The notes below the pieces were generated by a model that had not been told where the DNA came from, did not search any database, and was given only the letters and a program-made list of their open reading frames with translations. 7,573 nt of DNA, from assembly GCA_016210435.1 (NCBI GenBank), contig JACQUF010000483.1, positions 1-7,573 of the forward strand, in the 5' to 3' direction. The first letter of the stretch is position 1; every line of letters starts with the position of its first letter. Origin of the DNA: Chloroflexota bacterium (GTDB taxonomy: Bacteria; Chloroflexota; Dehalococcoidia; Lucifugimonadales; Lucifugimonadaceae). The position numbers were made by a program, and so were the translations under genes. Of this stretch, positions 5,888 to 7,573 are shown piece by piece.

Positions 5888-6868
5888 TTGACGATCGAAG
5901 TCCATCATCACCATCACGAGGATAAGCCAGAGCTTCCGGTTGCCCCAAGGAACCATAAGGACCGTGTGCTGACGGAGATTGCCCGCCTGAGCAGCCAGAT
6001 CTCCTCCCTTTACGATGCCCTGGTTCCCGCGCGAGACCACGCTCTGGCGCCTGCCGTCAAGCCCGATCTGCCCGCCTCGCCGAATGTACAGTCTCTGTAC
6101 GCGACCTGTCTCGGCAGCTTCGCGATCTATCGGGCAGACACGCTGGTGTCGCTTGGCAACAGGCGGGCGGTGCAGCACCTGTTTCGCTACCTCGTCGCGC
6201 GGACCGGCAAAGTCGTGCCGCGGGAGGAGCTAGTGGAGTTGCTGTGGCCTGAAGTCGAGCCTGCGCTCGCAAACCACCGCTTGCACGTTACGGTCAGCGC
6301 CCTTCGACGCCTGATCGACGAGGGTCCGGCGCTAGGCACGATTCGGTATGAGTCGGACTGCTACCTCGTGCCCTCGGAAGCGCTCGTGACGGACTGCGAC
6401 CTGTTCGAGCACCATTTCGGCCGGGCCCGCCGCGCTCTGCGGGCGCGAGACATGCCCGCAGCCGCAGAGGCGTTCCGGGCGGCGCTCGACTACTACAGGG
6501 GCGATTACATGGCGGACATGCCGTACGCGGACTGGGTGCAGTCTCAGCGCGATCACTTCGCGACGCGGCGCCTGATCGCCCTCACCTTCCTCTGTGATTA
6601 CTGCAGCCGCAAGAGCGACGCGCTCGGAACGCTGGATCTCGCGCAACAGATCCTTGGAGTTGACGAGCTGCGGGAGCGCGCACACCGGGAGCTCATGCGT
6701 GCCCACTGCGTCATGGGCCAGCCCGCCCTCGCGCTACGGCAGTACGAACGCTGCGCTCGCCTTCTGCGCCGCGAGTTAGGTATGTCGCCATCGACGCTGA
6801 CTCACCGCCTCTACGAAGCGATCGTCAACGGTACGGAGCTGCCTGCAGAGTCGCCGGTCACGCCGTAA
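5888..6868 (+). CDS. SARP/BTAD-family transcriptional activator
   Basis: This 326-residue protein has the AfsR/SARP layout. Residues 68-165 are an OmpR-like winged helix (CLGSFAIYRADTLVSLGNRR, then VVPREELVELLWPE and LHVTVSALRRLIDEG). Residues 170-315 are the all-helical bacterial transcriptional activator domain (DLFEHHFGRARRALRARD, YRGDYMADMPYADWV, a TPR-like end with RAHRELMRAHCVMGQPALAL and YERCARLLRRELGMSPS). The first 65 residues have no known domain; 25-47 may be a helix. His6-His10 form a natural five-histidine run. A stop (TAG 5867) lies in frame upstream, so the TTG at 5888, with GAGG 7 nt before it, is the likely start. SARPs bind direct repeats spaced 11 bp just upstream of a -10 box; exactly such an array sits before the next gene (6984-7027), so it probably activates the injection-system operon. 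No ATPase or sensor domain is attached, unlike large AfsR-type proteins. Confidence 0.88.
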   Translation: MTIEVHHHHHEDKPELPVAPRNHKDRVLTEIARLSSQISSLYDALVPARDHALAPAVKPDLPASPNVQSLYATCLGSFAIYRADTLVSLGNRRAVQHLFRYLVARTGKVVPREELVELLWPEVEPALANHRLHVTVSALRRLIDEGPALGTIRYESDCYLVPSEALVTDCDLFEHHFGRARRALRARDMPAAAEAFRAALDYYRGDYMADMPYADWVQSQRDHFATRRLIALTFLCDYCSRKSDALGTLDLAQQILGVDELRERAHRELMRAHCVMGQPALALRQYERCARLLRRELGMSPSTLTHRLYEAIVNGTELPAESPVTP

Positions 6869-6983
6869 CCCTCAGATCTCCATCCGCAAAGGTACGTCAA
6901 AGGCACGTCCCTCGCGCTCCACCCATGGGCGCGCGGCTGTGCGTCCCGGCATCTCCCCGTCCTGGACCCGGTCAGCCGCGGAG

Positions 6984-7039
6984 GTTTGAGCCCGGGTTGA
7001 GCAGTGGTTGAGCCCGGCGTGAGTTGGACTCGCTAGAGT
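6984..7039 (+). promoter_or_regulatory. SARP-type operator (four 11-bp repeats) and -10 box
   Basis: Four consecutive 11-mers read GTTTGAGCCCG, GGTTGAGCAGT, GGTTGAGCCCG and GCGTGAGTTGG. The (T/G)TGAG core begins at 6986, 6997, 7008 and 7019, an exact 11-bp period that puts every repeat on the same face of the helix. The last heptamer (GTGAGTT, 7019-7025) is followed by exactly 8 bp and then TAGAGT (7034-7039), a TAnnnT -10 element. No -35 hexamer is present, as expected where a SARP stands in for it. Known SARP sites have heptameric direct repeats with the 3' copy 8 bp from the -10. Transcription would start near 7046. Confidence 0.8.
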
Positions 7040-7079
7040 CCCGTCATCGTTTGGCCTAACCCGGCGAAGGAAGTGAAAC

Positions 7080-7142
7080 GTGGCTGGGACGGTGGAAAGC
7101 GGGCGAATTTCCAATCAGCGCCGCGACGACGCGGATTCCTGA
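7080..7142 (+). CDS. 20-codon leader ORF coupled to Pvc16
   Basis: A GTG at 7080 has a good Shine-Dalgarno sequence (AAGGA, 7067-7071) 8 nt upstream. The frame encodes about 20 residues, starting MAGTVESGR, and stops at TGA 7140-7142, whose A is the first base of the Pvc16 ATG (TGATG). The Pvc16 ATG has no ribosome binding site of its own, so translation of the leader probably feeds ribosomes into it. The alternative is that this is only the real ribosome landing site and the peptide has no function. The peptide resembles nothing I recognise. Confidence 0.5.
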   Translation: MAGTVESGRISNQRRDDADS

Positions 7143-7573
7143 TGGCCAATACGCGGGCCATCGCGGCGACCCTGAACGCAATCCGTCACGTCCTCGACGT
7201 CGAGGCGCCGGCGACGGACTTTGGCGGGCTGCAACTGCAGTTCGCGGTCTACGGCCCGGACGACTTTCGTGCGGGCGAGGTGGCGTCCGGTGCTTCGATC
7301 TTCCTCTACCGCGTGCTTCCCAACCTCTCCCACCGCATACCGGCAGGGCGGCTTGAGTCTGACGGTTCCCGCATGCGCACGCAACTGCCGGTGGACGTCC
7401 ACGTCCTACTGACGGCTTGGGCGGCCTCCGCGGCGATGGAGAACACGATCGTGGGCTGGATGATGCGTACCCTGGAGGACTACCCGACGCTGCCCGCCAG
7501 CATTCTCAACGTCAACGACCCCGGCGTGTTCCGCGACGAGGAGTCTGTCGAGCTCGTCCTCGGCGAGATGCCG
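7142..7573 (+). CDS. Pvc16-family eCIS protein (DUF4255), partial
   Basis: The gene runs off the window after 144 codons. The visible part matches the Pvc16 N-terminal domain (DUF4255): the start MANTRAIAATLNAIRHVL, then GASIFLYRVLPN (50-61), LPVDVHVLLTAWA (82-94), WMMRTLEDYPTLPASILN (106-123) and a DEESVELVLGEMP end. In phage-tail-like extracellular contractile injection systems (PVC, Afp, antifeeding prophage and relatives), this protein caps the tube/sheath during assembly and its gene often opens the operon, followed by sheath and tube genes. ATG 7142 is chosen because it gives the family's usual N-terminus and overlaps the leader ORF stop; an in-frame GTG at 7073 would add 23 residues with poor SD spacing. 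It is the first structural gene after the SARP-type promoter, so an eCIS cluster should continue to the right. Confidence 0.85.
   Translation, partial: MANTRAIAATLNAIRHVLDVEAPATDFGGLQLQFAVYGPDDFRAGEVASGASIFLYRVLPNLSHRIPAGRLESDGSRMRTQLPVDVHVLLTAWAASAAMENTIVGWMMRTLEDYPTLPASILNVNDPGVFRDEESVELVLGEMP

Noticed and set aside
5903..5917. His run as a cloning-tag contaminant
   Set aside because: Only five histidines, mixed with native flanking codons and a normal upstream ribosome binding site; no vector sequence around it.
1..7573. CRISPR array or rRNA/tRNA genes
   Set aside because: No evenly spaced repeats with unique spacers and no RNA-gene signatures were seen; the 11-bp repeats at 6984-7027 are contiguous and promoter-linked.

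Overview
The window is GC-rich DNA of environmental (soil-type) bacterial character. It combines an eroded integron, a small regulator/NUDIX operon, and the start of an extracellular contractile injection system (eCIS) locus. I cannot name the organism. A SARP/BTAD regulator, TTG starts, a TAnnnT-type -10 and high GC would suit an actinobacterium, but integron attC sites and an IntI relic point rather to proteobacterial, gemmatimonadotal or acidobacterial soil lineages.

Left third (1-2500, everything on the minus strand): remains of an integron. Reading right to left, there is the last ~30 codons of an integron integrase including the catalytic tyrosine (2408-2500), then a repeat-rich stretch with TTAGGC core sites (2161-2322). 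Next comes one complete gene cassette (1046-2160) encoding a SLOG-TIR protein and closed by a textbook 60-bp attC site (1040-1099). A second cassette follows whose TIR-WD40 gene is frameshifted, then cut off and joined to a scrap of an RHS/YD-repeat gene (about 167-383). The window begins with four closely spaced perfect hairpins (1-117). The intact cassette gene looks like a nucleotide-sensing NADase effector of the anti-phage type.

Middle (2500-5300): about 700 bp without a convincing gene, then a minus-strand operon. It holds a NarL/FixJ-type response regulator (4501-5120) broken by an apparent single-base loss, overlapping by 8 bases a NUDIX hydrolase fused to a helical segment and a multi-pass membrane domain (3201-4508). 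A perfect 10-bp inverted repeat lies just upstream of the regulator.

Right part (5888-7573, plus strand): a SARP-type regulator (winged helix plus BTAD), then an intergenic region with four direct repeats at exact 11-bp spacing (6984-7027). The last heptamer ends exactly 8 bp before a TAGAGT -10 box, which is the classic layout of a SARP operator/promoter. Downstream come a 20-codon leader ORF with a good Shine-Dalgarno sequence and, overlapping its stop as TGATG, the start of a Pvc16/DUF4255 gene, a structural component of eCIS particles. The simplest reading is that the BTAD protein switches on the injection-system operon that starts here. This regulator-operator-leader-Pvc16 unit and the SLOG-TIR integron cassette are the two most interesting parts of the window.
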